Assembly (NCBI RefSeq): GCF_030269925.1
Contig: NC_085116.1
Span: forward strand, 9,796,001 to 9,860,000
Direction: 5' to 3'
Length of the DNA stretch: 64,000 nt
Source of the DNA: Bombyx mori
Taxonomy: Eukaryota; Arthropoda; Insecta; Lepidoptera; Bombycidae
The notes beneath the pieces were generated by a model. That model did not search any database. It was not told the DNA's origin and saw only the letters and a program-made list of their open reading frames with translations. Shown piece by piece: positions 49,860 to 62,539 of this stretch. A program made the position numbers and the translations under genes. Within the stretch, counting starts at the first letter, position 1; each line of letters begins with the position of its first letter.

Positions 49860-50487
49860 TATACAATAAAACACAGCTTTTTCCTTTCAAGGAACAATCT
49901 TTTACAAGAAATAGTTAGCCTACCTGTGTGATAAGAGGTCGGAATTATTTTGGTATTTAATGAAGCGTTAAAGTTTTTACTTCACTTAAAAATATTGAAT
50001 CGAAATCACAAATCTAATCTTAGGGATAGTTCAGTTTAATCTTAATCAGTTTTCTCGGGTCTATTATAATTAACTTCATGTGTTGAATGTTTAAAAGCTG
50101 GTATAGATAAAAAGGGTCGAGTTAATAATTCATTTCGTAACGGAAGTGTGATTATGGAATTATGAGTTGGCCCCTGTCATCCTTTATTTTGATAAGTACC
50201 ACGTTTTAAAATAAATAAAAGAAAATGAGTTTCGGTCGACGTTGAAATCTTACAAAGGATCAAAGCCCTCAAAAGTAATTTCAGGTTGGCTTGGCTTTTG
50301 TTTATTTTTTAATTAAAAAACGCAACAGTAATGAAAGTGTGGTTTGTTAATTACTTTTATAGTCAGCTTAAAGCGCTTAATAATGTAATGCTTGTGGTTT
50401 TTAGATAGAATATTAAATTTAAAATTTAGTGTGTGTGTGTGTGTTCTTCTTCCTGCTTCGACTTAATTATATTCAAGTGGTTTTTTT

Positions 50488-50602
50488 AATGTACTGCCCT
50501 TGTCGGCTGACGAGCATACGGTCCACCTGATGGTGAATGCTTACCGTCTCCCATGGACTTTAGCAATACCAGGGTTAGAGCCAAGCCGCTGCCTACCGTG
50601 TG
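50488..50602 (+). repeat. Family-B repeat fragment
   Basis: TGACGAGCATACGGTCCACC through AGCCAAGCCGCTGCCTACCG, like 20729-20862. It is preceded by a (GT)n run near 50432. Confidence 0.7.
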
Positions 50603-50694
50603 CCGAGTGTGTGCGGTTACCATTTCATGTCCTTCCTCACTCATTGCTGTAAACAATCTTTCAGTCTATTATGCATATTATTATGCATACCTAA

Positions 50695-50835
50695 CTTCTT
50701 CTTCTTGCCTTTATCCCACATTATGTTGGGTCGGTGCAGCATGTTCTCTTATCATGCTCCATAGGGATTTGGTATTAGTTTTACAACCGCCCGCCCGCCT
50801 CATGTCAAGTCTCCTTGGATTATATTATCTTTCGT
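50695..50835. repeat. LINE 3' tail-like fragment
   Basis: CTTCTTCTTCTTGCCTTTAT then CCACATTATGTTGGGTCGG, the type of tail found at 3' ends of lepidopteran RTE-like LINEs. A different tail of this kind is at 54015-54190. Confidence 0.45.
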
Positions 50836-53500
50836 AGCATATCTATTGCAACGTGCCAAGGGAGCGACATTTCTGAGTGCGGAAAACGGAAAAACAACGG
50901 CAAAAAACGGATGGCCGTTTTTGGTTCTATTACGAGTATATGTATTTTATCATTTTAAACATTTACATTAAAATTTTTATTTTCAAGTGCACAATCGACG
51001 TAAGTTCTTAACGCATTATTTTTAGTTTGCGAGACTAGTTTCCGACCCAACCGGTGTTAAGTAGTCACTGGAGCAAATAGATATCATATCGTGAATACCA
51101 CCGTTCACCTTGATACGTCAGATCAAGAAGGTCTCGACGGAGTATGGGTCAATCGTCATATTGCCAATATAATTGGAATAAAAAATTTATCTTAGCTACG
51201 CCGAAAGTTCGGTTATCGTCCCGCTGTACAGGGAAGAAAATCTTACTTTCCCTCCCTGGGTACTGACAAGTGCGCATGCGCGTTAGTGTCTACGTCTGCT
51301 CTCATGCTCCTAAAATTCTTCGCTATTGTTGTGCTCGGGTAATTTGCAATATTGTGCTTAGTGTAAAAGTGAAATAAACAAAAGGCAATAAAATTTAATA
51401 GTGAAGTATTAAACAAAGATGAGTTTATCAGACAGTTCTTATTCGATTAGTAGTAGTTTATTTAAAAATTAAATAACAGTTAAATTGTTGTTTTATGAGG
51501 GGGGGGGGGCACCACCAAGCCCCCGCCATGGCTTCGCCCCTGGACCCCGGCTCGGTACTTCACGGGTGCTAAATTTTTTACATTGTCGAACTTTCGGACT
51601 GGTAGGCGAAAAAATAGTATGTGCACCGCGGGAAAAAACGCGTGTTTGCAATTTTACACGCGGGAGGAAATGTCCAACTTTTTTCCCTTGGTGCACAATG
51701 TACTATTCATGCATAACATAAATATTTAAGGCTTAAAGATATTCCTAATAAATATGTCACTGATATACAATAAGTTGAGAGTTAAAGACCAATAAAGCCA
51801 CAGCTGGCGGAACGGAATGGCGCATCGTAAACAATGAAAAACCATAAAAGATTTACGGGCCTACACAGTACACGAAAAAACTCACCTTGGAAAATGAGGC
51901 GTCCTCCATTGTTTTGTTTTTCTTTCATAAATTTGTGAATATCTACTGAAACCTTAGTTATTCCCCTTTAGGTCCCTCAAGTACTCAAGAGGATTGGTAA
52001 ATCGTTAAGACTCTGGATGACGATGCTCAGTGTCCATAGAAATCACTTGGCTTAATAAAAGGGACTTAGATTTTAAGAAAAAACAAAGAGAATAACATTT
52101 AAAATAAAACCGATTAAGAAACATCGTAATGACGTTTTAAACATAATATTATATAAATAACATAACATATGTTATACCCTGGAAACGGATGAATGTTTGT
52201 ATTGGTTGTATTGTAGTTATACATGTGAATATCACTATACATGTGTCACTATGCATGTGAATACTTCTTGTTTTTTGTTTTCTTTTTTTCATTAACTAAT
52301 TTGGAAGCTCGCTCTCTATGTACATTAATATGGGTTTTACTGAGTGCATTTAGATTGCAATCTAGATCAGTTTTAGGTACTATTTGTATGATTTAGTTAA
52401 TAGGTAGTGTACTGTAATGATTGTGATTTGACACCTCGTATATAATATATATTTATTCATTTTTATTTATGGATGCACAAAACAAATCACAATATCAAAT
52501 ATATATAATTAATTCATATGATAGTACGGAGGACAGTATACGCATTTATAGAAAGAATTAGTGATGTTTCGGAGTTTTACGCAAAACAAATTGAAACGAA
52601 TGCTTTATTTACCACTTTTGAAGAGTATATTCAACAACGGGTGCAAATTATTTTTTATAAAATTAACAAATATAAATTGATTCCATGGTCATTTTCTCTC
52701 CTCTTTTTTCATGGCACTTTGCCTGTTTTGGGATAATTATTCCAAAAACTCAATCATAAATACGATCTTAATATTGTGGCCTCAACAATTGTTATATTTT
52801 TGCCGTAAAAATACAGAAATAAGTGCATTCTTGATGGGCGATAACGGAGAAAATGATCCATAGTAAATAATTCTGTTTGAATCATCGTTTTGATGAAATA
52901 ATGAAAAATCGCATTAAATAAAACAATTTAAATGTTTATTATACTCGTATGAAAATATTAACTGTTAGTATTTATTTCCAAAATCAGGAACACATCGGTA
53001 ATATGACAATAATAATGTTAAGTTAATTTAATTAAGTTAAATAGTACAAGTGAGGAAAACATTATGACTGAGAGAAAATTACATTTCGAAGAATTATTTT
53101 TGTGAAACCAATAATGAAATTAGTTAAATAACATAATATCGTCGCAACTAATTTAAAAAATAATCTACTTATAACGAACAGTTGGCCAAATTGTAATATC
53201 TTCTATATCAAATTTGGGGAATGTGACTTTGAATTTTTTTTTTATTACCAATAAGTCATTTTTAATAAATTTGTCTAACCCTAGTCTCCAAATTTGCACA
53301 ATTATTAGAGACTTATGAGAATATAATAATTATACTCGACGAGTTACATACATTGTCCCGATATCCTGACAGGGTTACCTGTATAATACATACTATTTCA
53401 TTTCGTTTTTGTTCGGTTTATTAAAAATTCATATTTTTTAGTTTCAAATTTCTATATTTACTACAGTGCATATTATTATCAATTTTATTCCGTACACAAA
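50836..53500. other. AT-rich region with no recognised gene
   Basis: No exon was assigned. A decayed family-A trace lies near 51040-51130. Near 51180-51710 a GC-richer block contains GCGCATGCGCGT and, after a poly(G) run, CACCACCAAGCCCCCGCCAT. It looks like part of an unidentified mobile element or promoter. The rest is AT-rich. Confidence 0.35.
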
Positions 53501-53564
53501 TTATATTTCGAACAGGTCGTGATAGAAGTATTGCAAGCTTATATTTTCCTGCTAATGAAAACGA

Positions 53565-54446
53565 CTACACAAGCTTAGTGCAAACTCTTTTGATGCATTT
53601 GAGAGGCTCCTTACACACAGCGGAGGGGGTTTCGCCTAGTTCCTTCGAATAAATCTTGCAAGTTGCACCTTCACCTATAAAAATATATGGGAGAAAAATT
53701 AAGTATGAAAAAATTAGTTTATACTCTGATATTGGCACTGACAAGTTGTAAACTTTAAAAAATAATAGGAATCGGCAGATGAAGACAATCTGACTTTAAC
53801 AAAGCTTTGTAATAAATATGATTATAATAATTTTTTGGCAAGAAACGTCTTTTTGTTCTGGTGGTTAATGATGTTGGCAACTATTCCGGTTTTAGAATCT
53901 AACTCTTATTTGGAGTCAAAAAAATTGTTGAAGATATCGTCATGTCCTAACGCAAGATGTACTAGTTTATGTTTGTATTCCGATATACACCGACAGAGCA
54001 CACGATAAAAGTGTAGCTTCTTCTTCTTCTTTGTCGTTTCCTCAGTACTGAGGGTCGTGACCATCTTGGTCCTGCTTTTGCACCAGCTTCCTCCAATGTT
54101 GCCTGCATTCGGCCTGCTTAATGGCGCCCGGGACGCTGGTGTTTGTGGCCTCCTTGACCATGTCCGTCCACCTGGTTGGCAATCTTCCTCGAGTGTAGCT
54201 AGGGATCGTTTAATCTCGTTGATCTGATTTTTAATTTCTGGTAGTAAACTTACCAAGTAAAGTTACACAAGCGGGACAACAAGCACACTTTCCAGCGTGT
54301 CTGGCGCGATGCTCAGTGTTCTTAGGGCAAACAAGTGGTGGCTGTATGCATGGATTTTTTTCACAGTAGTCTGTACCACATACCAAAGCACCGTACGCTG
54401 CTGACGCAACGCATGCCACCAGCATTATAAAAATCAACGTTTTCAT
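53565..54446 (-). CDS. Secreted 12-cysteine protein, fungal protease inhibitor F-like
   Basis: Two coding exons, 54254-54446 and 53565-53674 (phase 1), give 100 aa. Residues 1-20 (MKTLIFIMLVACVASAAYGA) are a signal peptide. The mature 80 residues hold 12 cysteines: CGTDYC, a later KCACCPAC block, then single cysteines to a C-terminal VCTKLV. The pattern fits my recollection of the silkworm fungal protease inhibitor F / cocoon inhibitor group. The CxCCxxC centre also resembles the IGFBP N-domain fold (insect single insulin-binding-domain proteins). The protein acts outside the cell, either against fungal or bacterial proteases or as a binding protein. Splice signals: acceptor ACAG|A just before the ATG, donor CTTG|GTAAGT at 54254/54253, acceptor TTATAG before 53674. 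The coding intron holds LINE debris; the 5' intron holds a family-D repeat. No neighbouring paralogue was seen. Confidence 0.85.
54015..54190 (-). repeat. LINE 3' end fragment in the 12-cysteine gene intron
   Basis: CTTCTTCTTCTTTGTCGTTT followed by CCTCAGTACTGAGGGTCGTG. The microsatellite-type end suggests an RTE-like LINE in reverse orientation. It lies between the two coding exons. Confidence 0.5.
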
Positions 54447-54939
54447 TCTGTAAAAATATTAAAGAAACAATATAAACTATGTTGTCGCTAGAATAAAGAC
54501 GGCCACAAGTCCTGCGCTAGCTAATATTTAGTGTTAATATTTAATATTTAGTGTTCTTTGTGCTGTATTAATTTTTCAAGGAATATTTTAATAATACAAG
54601 TCCGTTATCAACGAACAAAAATCACCTTAAGAAAATCTAAAACGAAGATTCAACTTTTTCAATTCTTACCTCTTTATTTCTCAAAGTTTGAAGCCAGACC
54701 AACTGAATCAATTTCAAGAATGCAACGGTTCGCTGAGTCGAATTAAATTTGAATAATATGCTAAGCCTACCTCAATATTCTGTCTAACGTTCGGGATTTC
54801 ATGTGAATTTATTCAAGTTTCAAGATAGAAAATATTCCGCGAAAACGTACAAGAGAAGGCAAACGTATTTCATTCTTTCAAACAAAATATTATGTTGTTC
54901 TAGGAAATAATACATTGTACAAATTTTAATACGCTGAAA

Positions 54940-55205
54940 TCTATATATATACAAATGAATTGCTGTTCGTTAGTCTCGCTAAAACTCGAGAACGGCTGGA
55001 CCGATTTGGCTAATTTTGGTCTTGAATTATTTATGGAAGTCCAGGGATGGTTTAAAATGATTAAAAAAATATGAAAATGCTCGGAATTAAATAAAAATAA
55101 TAATTTTGTTTTTCCTTTTTTTTTGTTTTAAGTTTATTTTAAACAAAAGCTTAGGTCTTTTATTTATCGATTGAGGCACTACGAAGTCTGCCGGGTCAGC
55201 TATAC
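54940..55205 (-). repeat. Family-D repeat, copy 2
   Basis: CTCGAGAACGGCTGGACCGA through GAGGCACTACGAAGTCTGCC, inverted relative to 44560-44880. In the 5' intron of the 12-cysteine gene. Confidence 0.65.
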
Positions 55206-55524
55206 AGAATATATTTTCAGAACTAAAACTAGGAATTTTTACGACGAAGCAATATACTATTTGTCTGGCCGTGTTGTCGGAAGTGTCACAAGTGTATTTT
55301 GAAGGGCGACTAAGGAATTCACGGGAGAATGAGCAGCAGTAGGTATTCTTTGAGAATCATGTCAGCGTACTCGTATTGTACGCTCGCACGGGTATGTACC
55401 ACTATCCTGCCTATTACTGCCACGGTACAGTCATTCTGATCCGAAGACTGGCAGAGCCGTTATACAACAGAATTGAGAGTTCGACCTCATAAAAACTTTA
55501 CATAAAAAAACATAAAAAACTTAC

Positions 55525-55614
55525 TTGAAATTTTTGAATACGTTTCTCGTAATAGTCTTGAGTGCAAGTTAAAATACTGAATGTGTAGATCCGGGAGATG
55601 TACGAGTATTTATA
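55525..55614 (-). promoter_or_regulatory. Core promoter and leader exon of the 12-cysteine gene
   Basis: On the minus strand TATAAATA lies at 55614-55607. An arthropod-type initiator TCAGT lies at 55580-55576, about 35 bases downstream. A donor, TTTCAA|GTAAGT (55525/55524), follows. The resulting leader exon of about 55 nt would splice to the acceptor just before the ATG at 54446. The spacing is slightly longer than the usual 30 bases. Confidence 0.65.
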
Positions 55615-56079
55615 AGAATGACGACGAGATAACCCTGCACCTTGTTTGAATTTTCTACATTCTCGTTATCTTCAGGATTCATCCATTTATTATTGCAATA
55701 TATATAAATCACAACATTGCATAAAACCTAAATTTAATTGAACACTCTTCTGCAGTTTTCTCACTTTACCTTAAGTGTCTGCGAATACATTGCAAATAAC
55801 ATCAAATATACGCATGTATGTTCGTGGGGGACCCAAATTATGTACAGTAATATATATAAGTATATAAGTATACATTATCGCAATATATATACATCACAAC
55901 GTGAATGCTCGGTCACCCCCATCCCCTTCATAGATGAAAGGTTCGGAGGACGCCAGGAGGATCGTGAATTCCGTGCAGTCCTGGCTTCCCGAATGAGTTA
56001 GATGCCGAGCTCGTCAAGGCCGATATTCTCGAAGAAGGTCTATCGGTTAATTCCGTATCCACAAAGAGCGCGGGAGGCT

Positions 56080-56341
56080 TCGGTCACCGTCCTCGTTGAA
56101 CCCGTCGCTTGCGACGAAGGGCTCGACGAGTGAATTAACCCATAGACACAGCCCACTAAAATTCTCGCCGGATCTTCTCAGTGGGTCGCGTTTCCGATTC
56201 GGTGGTAGATTCTGCGAAGCATTGCTCTTGCTAGGGCCAATGCTAGCCACACTTCTGGCTTGAGCCCCGTGAGCTCACCTATACGTTAGGGTGAAGCTGA
56301 AATAGCCCCTGAAGGCTATCAACATTGATGGGAAAAAAAAA
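56080..56341 (+). repeat. Bm1 SINE
   Basis: AACCCGTCGCTTGCGACGAA, CCGGATCTTCTCAGTGGGTC, GTGGTAGATTCTGCGAAGCA, GAAATAGCCCCTGAAGGCTA, then poly(A). It contains more of the 5' part than the other copies here. Confidence 0.85.
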
Positions 56342-56346
56342 ATGAA

Positions 56347-57395
56347 GACGTCCATTTGAAGCTCGTGCCTACGTACTCATTACACAAGAGGTCGTGTCGC
56401 CGTCCACAGGCACACTGCGAGCCGCCTTTGTGTTCGCAGCGATACCGTCACTCGGTGGGTATCTGCGAGTTTACTGCGCTCCACGCGTGAGGGCTCACAG
56501 TGGTCTCGTTCCCACGTACTTACTTGATACAGTATCAGATACATTACATGCTACACGGCTAAGTGAGTATCCTCCTTTTGATAGGTATCCTACCGAGGAA
56601 ATTCGTATTCGAATGCCTGTCCTACAACGCGACGAAAAATCTCGAATCGCCGAAGTCCGAGATGCCAGATGGTCTAATTTCTTAGAAGGACACGCGCTCT
56701 CTCAACGGTCTTACTACCGCTTAATGGTACTCTCAAATAGAATACGGTAGTAACTAAGTTGTCCCTTCGGAAAAGGTGACACTTTACAAAACTCGCATAA
56801 GGCCCATCATGACTTATGCGAGTTTGGTGTTTGCTCTGCACACACATAGATAGACACCCTCCAAACCCTACAATCTCATTTTTGCAGGTTAGCCGTGGGA
56901 GCTCCGTGGTTCGTGAGGAACGTCCGCGTACACGACGATCTGGGCCTCGAAAACACGAAGTCAGCGTCGGAACAGCACTTCGAAGTTATGTGTCATAATA
57001 ATCGCCTTATCGTTGCCGCTGCTGACTACTCCCCGAATCCTGCTCACACAGGAGCTATTCACCGTCGACGCCCTAAATACGTCCTTACAGATCTATCAGA
57101 TCCATATACTGTTGCATCAGACGTCTTCAGTTCTAACACCAGGAGCAAGCTTGGGGACTCCGGTAACCGTACTCGTCGAACTCGGCAAAGAGTTTGACGT
57201 GTAACTTTGCCCATGTATCGGCCCGTTGATTTTCTCCCCAGATCTTCCCAGCAGTTTCATTCGTGAAGCAGCTGCTCTTGAGTTGTTAGGTCCCCCTTGG
57301 AGGCGCTCGGGCAGCTGTTAGCAAATCCTACCTTTCCTGGCTGAGCCTTTGCTCGACCTGGTGAATCTGGAAAGGCATCCGGGCTACCAGTAATT
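56347..57395 (+). pseudogene. Internally deleted jockey-like LINE fragment
   Basis: 56540-56750 matches the linker between endonuclease and RT (EKSRIAEVRDARWSNFLEG, SQRSYYRL). The sequence then jumps to the far C-terminus (GAPWFVRNVRVHDDLGLEN, SSNTRSKLGDSGNRTRRTRQ) and the 3' UTR. The whole reverse transcriptase core is missing. Same family as 17211-22166, opposite orientation. Confidence 0.8.
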
Positions 57396-57767
57396 CCTCA
57401 GTCCTAAAAAATATTAATGTTACTTAAAGAACCTTTTGTTGTGAATCTATGAAGACTATGAAATATTACGTCCAATTCTCTCGTGATTCAACGAAATGCA
57501 GTTTATCTTAATTACTGACATTTCGATTGCTTGTATGTCACTATTAAATAAAATATTATCTTGGGTCCCGACCTTTCGATGATTAAGTTTAATAAAAATT
57601 ACTGAAGCGTGAAGGAGAATAGACGACAATGCAATGTAACTTTTATCTGCAATGTTGCACTTACTGACATATGGAATGAGCTACAAAGTACCAACTCCTG
57701 AGGCTTCTGATTAGCTTAATGAATTTTCAACTTAGAGCTGAATTTACTATAAATTCAATTTTTTTAT

Positions 57768-57985
57768 GAATGATCAATTACTGGTGGCTCGGAGGCCTCT
57801 CCGGTTTCACCAGGACAGGTGGGCGAGCAGAGGCTTAGCCAGGAGGGTTGGGAGTTGCTAACAGCTACGCGAATGCTTGCAAAGGAGACGTAACAACTCA
57901 AGGGCAGCTGCTTCGCGAATGAATCTACTACCGGATCGGAATCGTGATCCACTGAGAAGATCCGGCGAGAAACTCAGAGGGCTTA
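57768..57985 (-). repeat. 3' UTR fragment of the jockey-like LINE
   Basis: TTACTGGTGGCTCGGAGGCC through GATCCGGCGAGAAACTCAGA, collinear with 17227-17445. Confidence 0.8.
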
Positions 57986-58006
57986 TGTTTAGGTTAGTTA
58001 CATAAA

Positions 58007-58143
58007 TATGTAACTATACTTGAGACCTTAGAGCTTATATTAAGGTGGTTGGCGCATTTACGTTGTAGATGTCCATGGGCTCCAGTAACCAATTAAGACC
58101 AGGTGCGCTGTGAGCTCGTCTGCCCATCTAAGCAATAAAAAAA
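58007..58143 (+). repeat. Family-A SINE 3' part
   Basis: ACTTGAGACCTTAGAGCTTA to ATCTAAGCAATAAAAAAA. Confidence 0.8.
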
Positions 58144-58591
58144 ACATATCTTTTAACAATGCTGAATCAAATCATATCTAATTTTTAATTATTTTATAGG
58201 TACCGTAAAAATAATAAAAAAATTAATTTGGACTAGAAATGTAGTTAACCATTACCATTAACCAGTTACCATTTACTTAAGGTTAAATGCGCAGTTTATT
58301 ATCTTACAAAGAACAAATTAGATTCAAAAGTTATAATTAACTTAAGCCTTCATAAATTTTAAGTCTATACAAATTCGTTGCGTTAAAACGGTAGTAATAT
58401 GCTGGAACTAGAAAACAGTTTTTTTTTCAATCCTAAGTTAACTTTATTATCCTTATTGCCCTATTTTGCAACAATACCTAAATTACCTTAAATAAATATA
58501 TAATTATTTCCCTGACTGATTCATGAACGCAGACCCTAAGACATTGTTGTTGCAACATGAAATTTTGGCTTATTATGTTGCGAACATCCAT

Positions 58592-59975
58592 TGAGTAATA
58601 ATAATAATAATAATAATAATAAAGCCTGTTTATTTCCAAACCATAATGATAATATATTACATGCGATTTAATATCTAAATATACTAGGGTAGAATTTCTT
58701 TAATTTTCTTTTATTCGCTAACGTTGCTTTCTCCTGTATCAATGATCGGAACCCCTTCTCGGGTAAAGGCCTCCTCCAGCTTCTTCCAAATTCGTTTGTC
58801 CATGGCTTTCCTTATCCAATCGCTTCCTGCTATCGCTTTTATATCGTCTATCCATCTTTTTCTAGGGCGCCCTCTTCTTCTTTTTCCTCTTGGTCCTTTC
58901 CACATAGTTGTCTGTAATGTCCATCTTTTGTCTGTGCGTCTTGCTATATGTCCTGCCCACTGCCATTTCTGTTTTAAAGCATATTGTAAGGCATCTATAA
59001 CTTTAGTTTTTTGTCTAATTTTTTCGCTTTTTACTTTTCTTATTTTTAGTACGCTTCTTTCCATTGCTTTTTGACATGTTATTAGTTTATTTTTTGTTTT
59101 GGTGCTGAATGTCCACGTTTGGCATCCGTATGTAAGAGTAGGTAGGACACAGGTATCCAACACAATTTTCTTTAGGTAAAGGGGGAATTCCCCTTTCAAG
59201 ATTTCCTTCAGGGACCAAAACTTTTTCCAACTCATGTTGATACGCCGCTCCACCTCTAGTTCTTCATTTTTGTCATCGAATGATAGTTGTTTTCCCAGGT
59301 ATATGTAATTGCTCACATATTCAAGCGGCTTTCCTTTCAAGTATATGGCGTTAATGTAATCATTAGTAACTATTTTTGTTTTATTTTCGTTCATTTTGAG
59401 GCCCACCTTTTCGCTTTCTTCATTTAAACTTGTTATCATTCTTTCTAATCCTTTGCTTGTTTCAGAAAATAAGACAATATCGTCTGCGAATCTGAGGTGT
59501 GTAATCCGATCTTTGTTAATTCTAATCCCTTCCGCCTGCCAGTTAAGATTATCAAAAACGTGTTGTAGTACCATTATGAACAGCTTAGGTGAGAGAGGGT
59601 CTCCTTGTCTTACGCCTCTACGGATCGGTATATCAGGACCTCGCGTCTCCAGTTTGACTTGGCTTACGCTACCTTCGTAAATGTCTTTCAGTACTCTTAC
59701 ATAGTTTTCGTTTATGTAGCATTTATTCAGCGCTTCCCAAATAGCATCATGAGAGATCGTATCAAACGCTTTGGCGTAGTCAATGAAAGCAATGTAAAGT
59801 GGCTTGTTGAATTCCTTGTATTTCTCCATTACTTGTTGTAAAACTTGTATATGATCCGTTGTAGAAAATCCAGAACGAAACCCTGCTTGTTCTACTGGCT
59901 GATAGTTATCTATCTGCGGGCTCAGCCGGCTTTGTAGTATTGACGTGAACAGTTTGTATACACTTGAAAAGTAAA
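58592..59975 (-). mobile_element. 5'-truncated RTE-type LINE
   Basis: The 3' end is an (ATA)n microsatellite at 58597-58621 on the plus strand, as usual for RTE elements. The only gene is the reverse transcriptase below. The 5' break lies near 59975. Confidence 0.75.
58711..59973 (-). pseudogene. RTE-type reverse transcriptase, 5'-truncated but open
   Basis: From the first Met (59829) there are 372 uninterrupted codons. The frame is open upstream (SRLSPQIDNYQPVEQAGFRS) to about 59973. Motifs: FIDYAKAFDTISH, GVRQGDPLSPKLF, catalytic RFADDIVLFSE, LTYGCQTWTF, then a WAGHIARR / RRGRPRKRW C-terminal block typical of the RTE clade. The endonuclease and first RT motifs are missing, so it cannot move itself. 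The intact frame suggests a recent insertion. Confidence 0.85.
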
Positions 59976-59989
59976 GATTTCCATTGAGT

Positions 59990-62090
59990 AAAGATTTTTG
60001 AAAATGTTATCCATAGAAGAGTAAAATAAGTGACGAACGTTGTATGGAAGGCCGAACATAAGCAAAGTAAGGAGCACGAAGTAACATATAAATACGTGCT
60101 TCTAGTTAGAAATAAATATACACGTTAACCGAAATTTTTCAAAATTTTAGCCATAACAAGATAAATCAGTAGTTGAAAGTTTAATTATTTATGAAATTCG
60201 TCATTGGAGGAAAGAGCATAATATTCATTAACAAACCTATAAACTATAGAAAAAATATTTGAAATATTATATGAAGATATGATATTTAGAATAATAATAA
60301 TATATGATACATATATTATATCCTGAACCACATACGAAGCCAACAGAGGTGGGTATGACGTCATTTTAAGATTTGATCTGTGAAAATATACGTTTATGTT
60401 AAACCACAATACATGGACAATATTTGTTCTGGAGGGTTGCTTAGCTTTGTGTACAAAGGCCCTAAGCTTGCACACGGTACCCTTAGAGCGTGAATTTCAC
60501 TCGTACTCTATTGATTTCCTAAAGACAATGCTGAGACATTTTTTTAAATTTTAGAACGTAGGCTACCGTCGCTGTAGCAATTATGTTTTGAAATATTATA
60601 AACATTTTCCAAAATCTAAATAAAACGACTCAATTCACAACACAAGCGTTCCCTTATGGTAATACCATTTGCGCAGAGGAATTGAGTTCTGACCGGCTAT
60701 GCATACAATCATATGAATTGAATTAAATCTGTTCAATTTATCTAAATATCGCATGTAAATAAGATACTTTGCTTCAATGGTTGTAATAAAATGCGTATAT
60801 TTAGAAGAAAAGTAATTTGTGAAAGTGGAAGCAAACATTCTAATGCACATTTAGCTCATGCATATGCACATTTATGGCTTGAAAATACAGGCATGTTCCT
60901 CAACTACTTTGAAATTGAATGTTCTTATATGTGAATGTTTTTATAGTGAACGAAAGAACTTGGGATATTTGTGCTTTTCAAGCATATTAGGTATCCGTAT
61001 ATATATTTTTATTTATCAGATGAGTGTAATAATGCATAACTATGTCTAATTTTTATGCAAATATTTGCACTCAAAATGCGACAGACTTTTCACCTTAAAA
61101 TCAGGAAATATGCTAAGACAAGAAACTATACAAGGATTTTTTAAAGGAATTAAATTAGAAAATTTAGTAAGATACATACTAGGTATATTATATAGACAAT
61201 TTACATTTTATATATCGTGAGCCTTGAAAAGTAAGTAAAGATTAGGTACTAGCTGTAAATAGCCCGAGAAGGAACAAACTATTATTTTTTACGTATTTTC
61301 ACCAGATAAAACAATCTTTTGCGATATTAACTTTAGAATTAAACAGGAATACTTATTTATATAACTCACAACGTAACAGAAATTGAGATGAAACATTTTT
61401 TTTTATGTACAACCTTTATTCAAGAGTTCTTTACGTGGAAAAGGTTGCGGCTGACCTTTGCCATTTTGTTATATGATATCACAGGAGCCTAATGGACTTT
61501 TATGGATATTCTAATGAAATTTCGTGTAACCAAATCCTGTTGAGTGACTCTTGGCATATATCATACTGTTATCAGGAGAAGGATTATGTTACAATCATTT
61601 TAAATATACACTTAAATGAGATTTCATTTGAAATTTGTAAGATTTCGAAAATTATGAGATTTAATTTATGAATTGGAGTTTTTGAAATAAACAAAATTAT
61701 GTTAAGGAAGTATAAAACGCGAAACAAGTAGATGATAATCATAATATTATTGCACAAGGACGAGCTTGGATCGAAATCATCTTTATAGATATACAATTAA
61801 ATGAAATTTGATTTGGAACTACATTTAGAAGGTTGTAAGATTTGATTTACAAGCTAGACTTTTTGATATAAATAAACTGACGCTCAGTTACAAGAAAATA
61901 GGGAACAAGTAAATGGTAGTTATAATATCATTGGTCAAGGACGAAATTTACGGTTTACAGTTGAGCTTAATCTGTGGGAGCGAAATAGCCACTGCGGGAC
62001 ATAGAGGTCTCCAAGGACATAAAACATATGTCTAGTCCGAAATTCATACATTTAACGCAATAATATATAAAACACGGACTTTGTAGGTAG
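59990..62090. other. AT-rich region with no recognised gene
   Basis: No exon, RNA gene or repeat of the families named here was recognised. The region 61580-61960 contains two related AT-rich passages (AATGAGATTTCATTTGAAAT and AATGAAATTTGATTTGGAAC) that look like a diverged duplication with a period of about 195 bases. Confidence 0.35.
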
Positions 62091-62156
62091 TGCAGTAGTT
62101 GGCGCTCCTGACTGTTGCGCCGAGGGTCGAGGGTTCGATTCCCACATCGGGCAAAT
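62085..62156 (+). tRNA. tRNA-like sequence, probably a tRNA-derived repeat or pseudogene
   Basis: GTAGTGCAGTAGTTGGCG resembles the pol III A box and GGGTTCGATTCCC is a perfect B box and T arm. The 3' side ends CATCGGGC, but the 5' side does not offer a matching acceptor strand and the anticodon arm (CTGACTGTTGCG) is irregular. A functional tRNA is unlikely. Confidence 0.4.
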
Positions 62157-62539
62157 ATTGTGTGATGAAAAGGTTTGTTTTTTAATAAATTTTTTTATGT
62201 TTTTTATTTTTATTTAGTTATGCATATATTGAAACTTGTATAAGTAATCTTTGTCAGTTTCTGGTTATGGGTAAAACACAGGGAATCCTAAATTGGGGCC
62301 GGATGACCGTGCGGATTTGTTCTCAGCTATTTTATATATAATAAATATATCAGTTCAATGTTATACAACATCACAAGTCACGACGTCACTTCACGTAATG
62401 TAATTCAAATTATCATATAGATTTCATTACTGTACAAAGCAGATCTCATTTCCAACATTTCATAGAAATATAATATTGAAATGAGAAATAACAAATTATG
62501 CGTAGAGACAAGAAAAAATCTACCATTGATGATCTTTTT

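Noticed and set aside
51485..51721. GC-rich ORFs on both strands
   Set aside because: They begin at a poly(G) run; no domain, both strands open because of base composition.
57764..57952. 62-codon minus ORF
   Set aside because: It lies in the LINE 3' UTR fragment, which is non-coding in the fuller copy.
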